Of a stretch of 64,000 nucleotides of DNA, positions 1 through 10,759 are shown one piece after another. Under the pieces are notes generated by a model that was not told where the DNA came from, did no database searches, and saw only the letters and a program-made list of their open reading frames with translations. The stretch comes from Persicaria tinctoria. Taxonomy: Eukaryota; Streptophyta; Magnoliopsida; Caryophyllales; Polygonaceae. Each line of letters opens with the position of its first letter. The first letter of the stretch is position 1. The position numbers and the translations under genes are program-made. The stretch covers positions 30,374,501 through 30,438,500 of the forward strand of contig JBANSL010000001.1 in assembly GCA_037127255.1 (NCBI GenBank), read 5' to 3'.

Positions 1-212
1 GGCATTTGTAAAACGCCGTAAAATTTCTACTAGTATTATGGCGTTTATAAAATGCCATTAAATTTTATGACGTTTATAAAACGCCATAAAATTATAGCGT
101 TGTAAACAAGCATGACGTTTTTGTTTAAAAACGCCATTAAAGACACTTTTAATGACATTTTGTGAAAAACGCCCTTGTTTAAATCTCATCGAGGACTATG
201 TTTGTACTAGTG
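1..212. mobile_element. Right terminal region of a CACTA transposon (cut by window edge)
   Basis: The stretch ends in TTTGTACTAGTG, whose reverse complement CACTAGTACAAA is a CACTA-type terminus. Upstream it carries several copies of the inverted pair GGCGTTTATAAAACGCCAT, in both orientations, as expected for CACTA subterminal repeats. The following ATT (213-215) could be the 3-bp target duplication, but the other end lies outside the window so it cannot be tested. No coding sequence is visible. Confidence 0.75.
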
Positions 213-505
213 ATTTAAGAGTCCGTGAGCCCACAATTGTGCATGGGCTCGAGAGCTGAAATCACGACTGAGGGTGCAAATAATAAAAAGGTGGATTGAG
301 CCCTTAAGCTGATGTGTAAGAAGAAAAGTAAGTTAAGAGTTCGGGTTCGATTTCACGAATGTGGATGCTCTTAACACGATGTTACTATTAAAAAGATGAT
401 TTTTATTAGTTCTTTCCATATGAAAAATGAGATTAATAAAAATACCAAAAATCTTTGGTCTTGTTCGACCCATATGAGGACCATCAAGCATTCAAGATTC
501 CAGTT
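213..505. other. Unassigned AT-rich spacer
   Basis: I see no gene. A B-box-like word (GGTTCGATTTC, around 335) occurs, but without a convincing A box upstream. The short ORF from 396 has no recognisable domain and low-complexity ends. Confidence 0.5.
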
Positions 506-944
506 GCACTTGAGCAGTGGCAGAGCTAGGATTTATTTCCGGGGGGTGTTTAAAATTTTTTTGTGGAATATTTTTTTTTGGTGTATACTTATTAAGAAGA
601 TTTTTTCTAAGAAAATATTGAAAAAACACTAAAATTGTGACTTTTTTAATTTAAATATAAATATGACATTTTTTTCCAATGAAATAGTTGATAGAAACAA
701 AAAAATACACAGAGAAATCAAGAAGAATATTTAATGATATAGTAAAACATAAATATGACTTTTTTAATAAAAAAAACACTAAAATTGTGATTTTTTTAAT
801 TTAAATATAAATATGATATTTTTTTTAATGAAATAGTCGATAGAAACAAAAAAAAAATAGCATCAAATATACCAAATGTTTGGGCCCCTTGAAAAAATGA
901 CACTTCCCTTCAAAATTTGCAAAAGTAGCAAATAAGCCCAAAAA

Positions 945-1410
945 TTGGCAAAAATAGTCGGTTCTCATGACCCCCTTCACAGGTCACCATTCCTGTTGAA
1001 CCAAGCCCTCACTGCCCTGCCTCCTTCTTCTCTCCGATCGTTCACTGCCCTCCACGAGCCACCTCCGGCCACCACCATCGTTCGAATCGCCACCCCCATC
1101 CGCACCCCCCGAGCCCAGAACCCAGCCGACTCATGCCCCCCGACCCCACATCGAGCCCTCATCTCCCCTCCTTGGCTGTTCGTTTTCTCGCCCTTCTTCG
1201 CCCTCCAATGAAATCTCCCTCCTCGAGGAATGGATCGAATTCGGTAAGCCCGGACGTAGTTCGAACCCGCTCTCATCTATGGCGGATTGGAGTCAATGAG
1301 TGCTTCTCCGGTTCGTGTTGCACTCGCTCGTTGCCTCTAGTCCTCATCGCCTTTGCTGTAAATCAAACCCCCTTTTTAGTTGATAACCCTATTCCCCCTT
1401 GATTGAAGAC
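945..1410 (+). other. GC-rich, first-exon-like captured segment
   Basis: A pyrimidine- and GC-rich block stands out sharply from the AT-rich flanks. It looks like the 5' UTR and first exon of a plant gene: CT-rich runs, short proline/serine-rich frames, and a plausible splice donor (GGTAAGCC near 1240) followed by a T-rich intron-like stretch. No protein family is recognisable. Its place inside a terminal-repeat element suggests gene-fragment capture, as in Pack-MULEs, but the parent gene is not known. Confidence 0.4.
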
Positions 1411-2789
1411 GACTTGATTTTATCTTCCCAATCGGTGAATCTGACCCCGTTTTCATCCGATTTCGTTTCAACTATTGGGCTATAACTCAGAGGTTCTTTC
1501 CTTGGGTGAAATCGTTAGTAGGATATCAAGGTTCGTTCTTTATTTCCCTCCATTATTTCAGTTATTTAATTCCTTTTTGTTCGCATTGTTTCTAAGTTGA
1601 GGGCAATTAACTATTGTGGAAATGGAAGGGGAAAATAATGTGGTCTTCTTTGTTCGTCCATTTGCTTTACTCTTGATGGACTTGTTACTTTGAATTATGA
1701 CGATCTTGGAATTTTTAGAATTTTTTGTTATTCTTTGTTCGGTTTTGTCTATTTTTTTTGTTACTCGTGATTGACTATGGGTGATTTTGTGGATGGGATC
1801 CAAGGATGAATGAAGGGTAGGGAAAATATTGTTTGATGTGTGCTTGGGTTTTATGAAATGTAATATAGCTCTGCAAATGCTGAAATAACCATTTTCGACA
1901 AAGTAGTCGTTCAATCTACTCTTAGATTTCATCCTGCAGTAACTATGGTGCTCAATTTCTTGAACTCCCTTTACTCCTTTATTTTTTTAAACCTTTTCTT
2001 TGGATAGTCACAACAACTGTAGAAGAAAAAGCATCAGCCTCTTTGTTCAAAATTTTATCAAGCAAAAATCTTGAACCAATTATAAAATAATATATATGTT
2101 TATAATTTTATTAAGTTGGTTCAAGTAGATTTTTCAATCTTCATTGAGTTTTTCCCTCTCTTACCAATGTGTCTTCTCCATTATGTTATTGTCTCCAAAA
2201 TAAAGGGTTTATAATTTTATTTCTGTCATACAGTTACAAGGCAAGCACAAAAAGCAGCTTCTCTAGAATTGCAAGGATAAATTTCCTCTCCAGAGTGCAA
2301 TTGTAGGCCCTGGGGCTAGCTTTGACCAGGCAATTGAAATTTTGAAATTGCTTGTTGGTTGATACAGTTCATCCAGGCCCAAATGTTGTGTGTGGTATTT
2401 TATGGATGCTTTTCAAGAGCTAGTTTGGTAGCTGTTCTAAATCTCTGTAGGGGCTACTTTTTTTAAGGATATAAAGTTTCTTATTTCTGTCAAGAACAAT
2501 CAATTGAATCTTGAATTGGGGATAATAATGGAGAAGATGTCAAATATCTTTCTTAGATTTTGTTGGCAAGATTAAGTAATGTGGATAAAAATCTAGAATC
2601 CTAATTTCTAGTATAGTTATGGAGGACTGAACACCTGTTTTAACAAGTGGTGTATCAATCTACATGGTGTAAATCGCCATTGCCTCGCAACCCAAACTGC
2701 TTCCGCTCTTCAGCTAGTAACTAAATCACCTGCTTACAGGTAAACTGGCATTGTTACTTGGAATTGCTCAATCCCTTTACTTCTTATTA

Positions 2790-2950
2790 TATAAACATAG
2801 GTGTAGTGCTATTAGTGATGAAGAATGCCCCGACGTTGACTGGGAGAACCTTGGGTTCGCGGTTATCTCTTTGAAAAGAAACTTTATAAATATCTGCCCT
2901 AGCAGACATTTTATATTTATTGGCAACTATTGTTGCATTACTGGCTAGGT
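2790..2950 (+). pseudogene. Possible fragment of a branched-chain aminotransferase exon
   Basis: One frame reads SDEECPDVDWENLGFAV. The word DVDWENLGF resembles the start of the catalytic region of plant branched-chain amino acid aminotransferases, where a DVDWDxLGF-like motif precedes the substrate-binding part. The match is short and nothing downstream continues the family, so this is at best one captured partial exon. A protein search with residues translated from 2810-2870 would decide. Confidence 0.3.
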
Positions 2951-2959
2951 TTTTTTTTC

Positions 2960-4420
2960 TTTACTGGCATTATTGTTACAAATGCATTGGTTAGAGTTGG
3001 ACAAATTGAGATTTCGTGGTTTGTATTTCATAATCTTGTTAATGCAGCTGCAAAAGCAATCATACATTGGCAAGACAATCATGCATGTGGACAAGTATGC
3101 AACTTTATATTGTTTTATTTGTGTTGGTGATATTAATCGTAAAGTGGAATATATGTGCAACCGACATTAGCTTTAGAGGGAGGTCTAACAACTTCTCGAA
3201 GATGGGCCTCCTGGATCGCATGAACCAAGCCCTCATTGCGGCAGACTGGAAGATGTTGAAGGAAAGCAGCCGACTTTAGCTTTAGTACTTCGTTGTGTTT
3301 GTTTTACGTCTAAAACGTTTCCTCCCTTTTTGATGACTAATCCCTTATATTCTGGATTTATGTATGGATGGTTTTATGGTTTGTTGTTCTGAATGTTGTT
3401 CTAACTGATTTAGTTTGTGTTTAATATTGGCTATCCTGTTGTTGGGAAGTTTCTAAGATTGACAAGAACCGACAGGGATTAGTTTTATATTGGCTAAGAC
3501 GAGATCCGGCAGGGGTTACTTCTACATTGGCTAAGACATCGTTGTCACTAGCTAGATAATAGTATTTACTGGCTAGTAATTTACATCGCAAATATTCGGG
3601 TTTTGCATCTTAGGTAAACAAAATAGACAACCAGATACTTTACCTTGAGTTAATGCAAAATAAAAAACCATCCTTCGCCGACTGAAAAGAAAAGGCGTAC
3701 GCACGACGAGCGGCATATGATGACCTTACCATTCCACACTTACTTATGTCCTCCGACGCTTCCGGCGAACATATTCTCCACATGACGGATACTTTTGGTG
3801 GATTTTGAGATCGGGGGGCATTGTAATGATCGGAAGCAATGTGCCGTATTGTTGCGCCCTTATCCATATACTTATGTTGTTTTGCACTTAACTTGTTATG
3901 GACTTTATTGGTTAGGGACTTTAGTACTTCGTAGTGTTTGGTTCAAGTCTTGTTTCATTCATTACTTGTGTCAGTTACCATTTTGAGATTAGCCCCCTCC
4001 TCTATGTCCACGTCGACACTTTTACCTTTCATCTCCGGAGCAACGATTGTCGGTTATGCCCATGTTTTCTAGTTTATCTTGCCAGTTGTGTGAATTTATG
4101 TGCCAGCTAAATTGTTGTCTTTGCCATCCAAATGGTTATCTATGTTATACTCCAAACTGAGATCAATATGCGATGTAGACCCAACTTTAATTCGAAATAT
4201 TTTTTTCCATAAATATATATAAAGTGGGTGTCTATAAATAAATAAATAAAATTAAGTTCAAAAATAAATTTATTTTTTAATTTTAACAAATAAAATGGTT
4301 GAAAATTAGTTTAAAACCATTAAAACTTAAGTTGAGCCACTTGTCACCATCCCATTTGCCCCCCTTTCAAATTTGGTATGAATGAGCCCTAACACCATTC
4401 TTCCTTCTTTTAACCGGGTA
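2960..4420. other. No recognisable gene; scattered exon-like fragments
   Basis: Short open frames at 3067-3279 (a stretch reading GLLDRMNQALIAADWKMLKE) and 3640-3867 (minus) have exon-like codon content but match nothing I know. The rest is AT-rich filler inside the enclosing terminal-repeat element. Confidence 0.4.
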
Positions 4421-4430
4421 AGGGTTGGAT

Positions 4431-4803
4431 CAGTTGAGATCTCCTACAACACATTTATACTCCCCTCCCTACTCCACAAAAATATTTTAACATTTATTTT
4501 ATCTTAAAAATAATTATAAAAATTATATTGATATTACTAACATCTATTTTAATAAATCTATAAAATTTTATTTTAAAAAATCATATGTTAAAATTTTTAA
4601 TAATTGTATTTTCTTAAATATTCCCTTTTTAATTTTTAAAAATGGTAAAATATGATTTTTCAAAATAAAATTTTATAAATATATCAAAATATATGTTAGT
4701 AATATAAATATAATTTTTATAGTTTTTTAAAGATAAAATAAATGTGAAAATATTTTTGTGATGTAGGGAGGGGTGTAGGAGGTGGAGTAGAAGATCTCCA
4801 CTG
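4431..4803. mobile_element. Foldback MITE (373 bp) with 9-bp target duplication
   Basis: GGGTTGGAT flanks both sides (4422-4430 and 4804-4812). The element begins CAGTTGAGATCTCCTAC and its reverse complement begins CAGTGGAGATCTTCTAC. The two halves are imperfect inverted copies of each other over nearly their whole length, so the transcript would fold into one long hairpin. A 9-bp duplication fits a Mutator-derived MITE. There is no coding capacity. Confidence 0.85.
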
Positions 4804-4814
4804 GGGTTGGATAA

Positions 4815-4884
4815 GTAACATTTGTATTTGCAAATCTAACATTTTGACATGTAAAAATGTTAGATTTGCAAATACAAATGTTAC
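4815..4884. repeat. Perfect 31-bp inverted repeat with 8-base loop
   Basis: The arms 4815-4845 and 4854-4884 are exact reverse complements, separated by GACATGTA. The arm begins GTAACATTTGTATTTGCAAA. It lies three bases beyond the MITE's right target duplication. No clear target duplication of its own is visible. It could be a tiny MITE or a hairpin-RNA locus. Confidence 0.9.
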
Positions 4885-5079
4885 CTACTGACATTTTTGC
4901 AAACCTCGTATTTTTTTGGTATATTGGTGCAAATTGGCCAAAAAAAACATAGAGAGAAATAAAAAAGAATTAATGATATAGTAAAACGTATATATGATAT
5001 TTTTTTAATGAAATAGTTGATAGAAACAAAAAAAATTATAGACAAAAATGAAGAAGAATTAATGAAATAGTAAAAGTGA

Positions 5080-5150
5080 AGCATTTGGAATTTGAACCTA
5101 AGACCTTCTGATTCTCCTTCCTTCCTTTACCACTTGAGCTAAACAACATT
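5080..5150 (-). repeat. tRNA-derived (SINE-like) pol III promoter pair
   Basis: On the minus strand an A-box-like TAGCTCAAGTGG (5130-5141) is followed about 32 bases later by a B box, GGTTCAAATTCC (5087-5098). Order and spacing match a tRNA internal promoter. The tRNA cloverleaf itself is not preserved, so this is a tRNA-derived repeat, not a tRNA gene. It sits near the right end of the 517-5243 element. Confidence 0.55.
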
Positions 5151-5254
5151 ATTGTTATATATATATAATATTTTTTTTTATATTTTTTTTCCGGACCGGG
5201 TGGTCGAGCACGAGCACTCCCAAACACCCCTAGCTCCGCCCTAGCACTTGAGCA

Positions 5255-5590
5255 CCATTTCACATATGATTCTATTGAATTGGGTTTCAGAAGAAGATGA
5301 AGCAATTAATGGAGCTACCATGGAGTTTCAATTTGGGGAATTTGAATACTTTTTTTTTTCTTTTTTTGTTCCACATAAAAATTTAACTTTCTAATGCCGC
5401 CATGGGGGTTTCTTTTTTACAAGGCCGTGGGATTGAGAGATTCAATTTTGAGTTCTAAAATTAATTAAATTGGTTCTCATTAGAATATGAAGCAATGAGA
5501 CTAAGTGCTCGTTTGGTATAAGAACGCAAGGTAAACGAAATGAAAACAAATTTTGTATAGGAAAATATATTTAGATAAGAGAAAAAATAT
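5255..5590. other. Unassigned spacer
   Basis: The AT-rich sequence is the right flank of the 517-5243 element. No gene or repeat is recognised. Confidence 0.4.
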
Positions 5591-5965
5591 CACTATGCCA
5601 ATTTACATCTCAAGCGACAGACAAAAGTCGTCGCCTGAAATGGATTTTCGTCGCTAGAGGATTCATGCGACAGTATTTCGTCGCCTGAAATGTCGTCGGT
5701 TCAACGTCGTCCCCAGAGCATTCAGGCGACGGTAATCATGATTTTCATCGTCTGTTGTGTCTTAGGCGACCAAAAAATTGTTCGTCGCCTGAGAACATTG
5801 TCAGACTTGGAGGGCTTTCTAAGCCCGCACACTAGGATTCAAGCGACGGATTTTGTCCGTCGCCTGAATGATATTGTCCGTCGCCTTCAATAAAACCTGA
5901 TTTTTTTTTTGTGGTTGGAGCGACCACTTGATGCTTGCTATGTTCGTCGCCTGAGAATAATTTGT
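5591..5965. mobile_element. Left terminal region of a CACTA transposon
   Basis: It begins CACTATGCCAATTTACATC and then carries about a dozen copies of a subterminal motif around CGTCGCCTGAA and its inverse TTCAGGCGACG. That is the expected architecture of a CACTA terminus. I found no matching right end (with GGCATAGTG) in the window. The element is therefore truncated, or its right end was lost when the downstream sequences were inserted or rearranged. Confidence 0.75.
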
Positions 5966-7784
5966 TTTTAAAAAAAATTATTTTGAAAGATCTTACCCCT
6001 ATATTTACCACGAGATATTTATACAAAACATGCACATACAATACAAAACATGAACACTAACACTTAGCCCAACCTATCCACAGTTCACACATTCATAGTT
6101 CACAACAAAATTTACAGCCAACAGTAGCCAACCACAATATGAGAGTTCAAAATCTATCTACAGTTTACACATTCATAGTTCGAAGGATAGCGTTCAAGAC
6201 TCAAGTAACCTGAGAGCTTTGTCAAACTCCTTCATGAGCATCTCCAATGTCGCCACACAAACCTATATAGAGAAGAGATAGATGCATAGTTAAATGAAAC
6301 ACAACTTATAGATACATAGAGAGAGAATTGAATGGAACGAAAGTTAGTGCAAACAGATTAGGCATCAGCAAGAACTTAGATGAAAGTTTAAAGTAGAGAC
6401 AAATAGAAACACAAACAGATGAAAGTTTTAAGTAGAGACAAAGAGATTAAAGTTTAATTTGAGACAAACTCATCAGGCATCAGCAAGAACTTAGATTTTT
6501 TCTGCATATGCCTTTATTTCATCAATCCACCAAACTTGTAACTCTAAAAAAAATGATACCAGGTTCTAGGTAAATTAAATGTCTCTAAAACATTAAAAAC
6601 CAGCTATGATGTTATGTTTTTAAGTTTCTGATTCTTAGTTTATCAGCAACCAGTTTGTTGAATCAAAGCCAAAGTAGATAGTTTTGGTCTACATGCGTAC
6701 CTTGAGAGGTTTCCATCTGTAAAGAATCACATTTTTGAACACCAAGACCAAGAGCATATAATTGAGAAATGACAGAGAGGCAGGGGCATTTACTCCTGCA
6801 ATATATACCGAAAGAATGATTGAGAACCTGAAAAAGGAGTGCATGATCGATTAAAGTGCAACAATCATGCAACCAAAGAGAAACTTATCCACTGAAGTAG
6901 GTATTAGCTATTAATCATGTCATCAAGTGATAAAAAGGGCTATCGGATGAAGGAAAAAAAAAACCTAATTTATGATGGTTATTGTTATAATTTATCAAAT
7001 AAGATAGATGGTAGATGTTTCTTTCTTAATCAGGTAGATGGTTCTTATTCAATAAATATAATAAGTTTTAATCGCATCGTTTCCTATAATAAGGTCATGA
7101 GGTAGATGGTTCTTCTTCAATAAATATAATAAGAATAAGACACACCTATAGGCTATAACCCTTGCAGACTCCTAATAGAGCATCTTTTGTCATTTGATTG
7201 CAAAATATATTAAGTACTTTTTTCAGTTTATGAACATACACTAAACTTGATACACTATTGACAATTTTAAATCTCACTGAATTAAAACATGCAGAAACAA
7301 CAATAGGGAAGAACTTCAATGCAATATATGAAACAACCAGATACTTCAAATTCCTAAACAAACATTTTCCAAAATTTAGGGAAAACCATCTACATATATG
7401 AAACAAGTTGATATGAAAACATTGAATTTCAATAATCTGTTCATTCAGAGTTGAGCATCTTCCACGATTGAACATCAACTGCTACAAGTGCAATTAACCC
7501 TACACAAATAGACCTGATAGACCTTACATGCGATCCCCAAAATTTCTGGCTCATTTACCCTTCTATTTCCTTTCTGGTACCTTTTAAGGCGAGTGTTCAC
7601 CTGCAAAATGAAACATGAGAAACTAATACATTAGTTAAGGAGCTCATTTTCATCAGGAAAATTAACATGATCAAAGACTTGAAATATCATTTCCATAGCT
7701 TCATGATATTTAACGATAGTATGAACATTAACTATGAGATAATTGTAAACCAAATTCAATAAGAAAGACTCAACCAATTTTAAT
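5966..7784. other. CACTA interior without a recognisable gene
   Basis: The sequence is AT-rich with short open frames on both strands and possible minus-strand exon fragments (for example an AG-GTGAACACTCGCC acceptor-like site near 7600). No protein family is recognised. A 30-base phrase around TCAGGCATCAGCAAGAACTTAG occurs twice (about 6360 and 6475). Confidence 0.4.
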
Positions 7785-8344
7785 GTCCTCGGCCCTGTCA
7801 GATCTAGCGAGTGAGGGTCGAGGAAGGTAGATTCGGCTTGCGAGGCACCTCGCGATTGGACTCGGAAGAGCACCCGTGCTCACGACCTGGGCTCAAGTGT
7901 TGGCGTTTCGAAGCCCAGGGACTCGACCTCGACTCCGGCGTTGGCTCCTGGCTTGGCGTCAGTTCGTGGTTGGTAGCAGCACGGGAGGTTTGACGGGGCA
8001 AGAAGGGGCTAGCGGCGGCACTGTTCCTCTTCTGCTCGAGTTCCGGTTGGCAACGACAAGTGAATCGAGGAAGAAGGCGTCATGAAGCACTTCGGGGGTG
8101 CCTAGTGGAGGCGCCCCGGCAAGCTCGAGCATCAAGTGCATACGGGGGCGAGAGTAGAGAGGTCAGGATGGAGAACGAATGATGAGGTAGACGAGTGGGT
8201 GGTCAAGATCGACTGAGATCGGCAGGGGATTGCGAGATCCGCCAAGCTCCTGGATTTGGCTTGAGGAAGGAGGAAGGGCGAAGCAGAGAACGGCGGAGGG
8301 TTGAACAGAGGCGGCCAAGCAGTTGATGCTGAGGGATTAGGGTT
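7785..8344 (-). other. GC-rich, 5'-exon-like captured segment (minus strand)
   Basis: Read on the minus strand this starts AACCCTAATCC directly at the LTR edge and continues as a GC- and CT-rich stretch with proline/serine-rich frames, as plant 5' UTRs and first exons do, then becomes AT-rich near 7785. It contrasts with its surroundings. No family is recognised. Gene-fragment capture by the CACTA element is the simplest reading, but the source is unknown. Confidence 0.35.
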
Positions 8345-8819
8345 TGACGAAACCAACAATAAAAACATCTAGATTAACAACAACAAAAGTAAAATCGCGA
8401 CATTAGGCGGAAAAGGACATCTGCGGATTAGCATCCTACCAAAGACTATAAAAATCACTGAGGCCATATCATCCGCGGATAGAGAAGAGGAATACGTGTC
8501 AGACAGGCCCACCTCCCAAGAGTTGGACACTTGTCAAACTACAATCCCCAGGTGGCGAGTCAGTCGAAGCTCACCCATCGCCTATAAAAACCAAAAACCA
8601 ACATGAGAAATTAATGGGGACTTTTTGGGAAAAAGAGAGGCAGAAAGGAAGAAAAGGGAGAAAGGAGCGGATCAAAACCAAGCAACTTGAGAAAAGGGAG
8701 GACAAGAGAGAGTAGAAAATAGAAAGTAAGCTTAACACGCCAGAAGAAACCTCTTTTCAAGGAAAAGGAATTACTCCGCGGACATAGACCTTTCTTCGCC
8801 CTTTGAAAACCTGATGCCA
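8345..8819 (+). repeat. LTR, first copy (probable 5' LTR of the Tat element)
   Basis: The stretch runs from TGACGAAACC to CCTGATGCCA (TG...CA ends) and is matched nearly base for base by 47772-48242. Similarity stops at the same bases in both copies. A TATA box (CTATAAAAA, 8582-8590) is followed by purine-rich leader sequence, so transcription would run to the right, the same way as gag-pol. No tRNA primer site follows it and no 5-bp duplication links it to the other copy's flank. It could therefore be the 5' LTR of a rearranged element or a separate solo LTR. Confidence 0.7.
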
Positions 8820-8820
8820 G

Positions 8821-8925
8821 CTGGGAATTAGCCAGTCTATAACAAGCTCCTGGGAATTAGCCAGTCTATAACAAGCTCAAACATGACCATCAACAGCTGG
8901 GAATTAGCCAGTCTATAACAAGCTC
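8821..8925. repeat. 29-bp unit repeated three times
   Basis: CTGGGAATTAGCCAGTCTAT plus nine more bases occurs at 8821-8849, 8850-8878 and 8897-8925. The third copy is offset by an 18-base spacer. It starts directly at the LTR border and lies just past the 3' end of the minus-strand Ulp1-like gene. Confidence 0.9.
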
Positions 8926-8929
8926 CAAA

Positions 8930-10540
8930 GGAAGTTAGCAAGTTCGATCCGCACTTGATCAACCTCCTCTTGAGTATAGGATTTGCGATTCTTTCGCACA
9001 TCCCACTACCCAATAAAATAGATCTGATCAGTATTATCATGACGAGTAAATAACAAAGTTTCTTAAAGAACAACTAATTAGTAACTAACACATACCTCCG
9101 TATAAAAACAAAGTCTATCATCGAATATGATCTCTTTCATGAATCTCATAACATAATAGCCACACTCATATCCACCGGGCTGCATAGGTGCACCCTACAA
9201 ACACATTGCATATGTACATATAAGAGCTAACTAAGAATATTAGACCTTATCTAACATCGATCGAAAACAAGACATGTGCAAGTAGTTACTTACGTAGATC
9301 AGGCGTGTCACCTTAGGCATCTTTGCACCCTTACCCATTTCAACATTGTATTCCTTAACAACACTGCATCATGAAAACATAAATGAAACTTTCTTAGGCG
9401 TGATGGATCAAAGAAGATGAATTTGAATTTATTGGCCATCCCAAATGGATTACTTACGATTTCACCGCGGTTTCCCAATCTTTATAAGGACTTGGTCTAG
9501 GCATGGAGTCGATGATTAAGATGTCACCGTTCCAAATGACCGTTAAGATCCAGTGATTCCTGCATATATATAAGAAGATTAAAATATTTTGTACGTACAC
9601 TGATTGCAATCCACCAGTTCAAACATAGAAACGTTGAATTACATATAAACCCAATGTTACAAAAATAAATATTGAATTGCATGCTTCTAATGGCAACCTT
9701 ATCAATTATATTTCAGAACAGTACTAGTTATCTGTTTGAAATCTTGCTACAATACAAACCCAATGGAGAAGAGAATACTTACCCCGGATTATGTGGTATC
9801 ATGAGCATGTTGCAGTCATTGCTTCCTTGTTTCAATCGTTGGACGGAGTAGGGGACAAAACCAGGTCTTGTACACTGATAAGTAGCTCCTGAGTCAACAA
9901 AACCATACGAATCCAACTCTTTCTTCTTACGAATAAGACCATGCAAGTACCTGTTAGCAAAAGGCATCATCATTAAGTATTTGCGATTGATAAATGAAAC
10001 TAACATGCTATGAAGTATGATGAAAAGGGAAATGTCCACTTACACCATATACGCATCTATCACTCTAGCTCCAATCCATTTAAGCTCCAACATATCTATC
10101 ACATTCTCTCGCAACACAACAAGCTGCTTGGGCACACCAAATACTTCTTCATCTAATGGCATCGTAATGGACATAGATGTCTCTCTCATTGTGACCATAG
10201 CATGCTTGTATAAGAGGTAGCACCTCTTAGGCACATATGCGGGTATCTCAGCCTCATTAAACAATTTTTTTTGCTTCCTTTGGCTTTTTCCTTGGCTTCG
10301 ATGGCATACTTTGAAGTACCCACTAGCTTTTCAGGCCAAGCCACAATCGTCCCAACAACATCTCTAACTAATAAAATTTTTGCATCTGGAATGGGGCATG
10401 GAAGTGGTTCATCACCTTGCTTCTTACCCACAATGGAGGCTCTAACACACCCTTATGGCCATGTTCGTCCGTGATGTGTAGTGGTCAGCCCTTTGCCTCC
10501 CAAAACAGTACCAAAAGCCACCGCATTTTTGATGTAATTC
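8930..10540 (-). pseudogene. Transposon-borne Ulp1-like (C48) cysteine protease gene, multi-exon
   Basis: Exons on the minus strand carry the C48 catalytic set. NHWILTVIWNGD (around 9550) supplies His, IIDSMP supplies Asp, and MQPGGYECGYYVM (around 9150) supplies Gln and Cys with the spacing of Ulp1 peptidases. Upstream exons read VAFGTVLG and DVVGTIVAWP, a block usual in plant CACTA proteins that carry Ulp1 domains. Introns with GT-AG ends separate the exons, for example 9998-10039, 9440-9470 and near 9290. A stop and a frameshift in the upstream exon (10250-10470) argue that it is not fully functional, although the catalytic exons look clean. Plant Ulp1-like transposon proteins are thought to act as SUMO proteases or as parts of the transposition machinery; the role is not established. 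Start and first exons are not resolved. Confidence 0.7.
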
Positions 10541-10759
10541 AATGCAAACTCATAGAAGTCATGGCCCTACTTGAACATATGATTAGCGGTAAATGACAGT
10601 TAGAAATACATTTAAGTTGTATAATTATAGGCACTAAAATTATTATATTTACATGCTTAATTACCGTCGAAGATGGAGGACGCTCAAGCAAATCATCAGC
10701 GTCGAACGAGTTGGTGATGTCGTGGTGACTACTCTTATCGGATAAAGGGGTCACTACAT

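Larger units (their letters stand above)
517..5243. mobile_element. MULE-like non-autonomous element with 11-bp target duplication
   Basis: GCACTTGAGCA at 506-516 is repeated exactly at 5244-5254, and the sequence between starts GTGGCAGAGCTAGG and ends, read in reverse, TAGGGCGGAGCTAGG. Short imperfect TIRs with an 11-bp duplication fit the Mutator-like class (9-11 bp), although terminal GGCGGAGCTAGG repeats occur in plant repeats of uncertain class. Inside lie AT-rich subterminal blocks sharing words such as AAATAGTTGATAGAAAC (about 683 and 5012), a GC-rich exon-like stretch (945-1410), scattered exon-like fragments, a MITE and a hairpin. No transposase is visible, so the element must have been mobilised in trans if it is a transposon. 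Confidence 0.6.

Noticed and set aside
320..350. SINE B box near GGTTCGATTTC
   Set aside because: No A box at the right distance and no tail or target duplication.
977..1276. Minus-strand glycine/arginine-rich ORF
   Set aside because: It is a shadow of the GC-rich captured segment, without a domain or splice support.
3067..3279. Possible LINE endonuclease or reverse transcriptase remnant (RSNNFSKMGLLDRMNQAL)
   Set aside because: One short phrase only; no catalytic motif or neighbouring LINE domain, no poly(A) tail.
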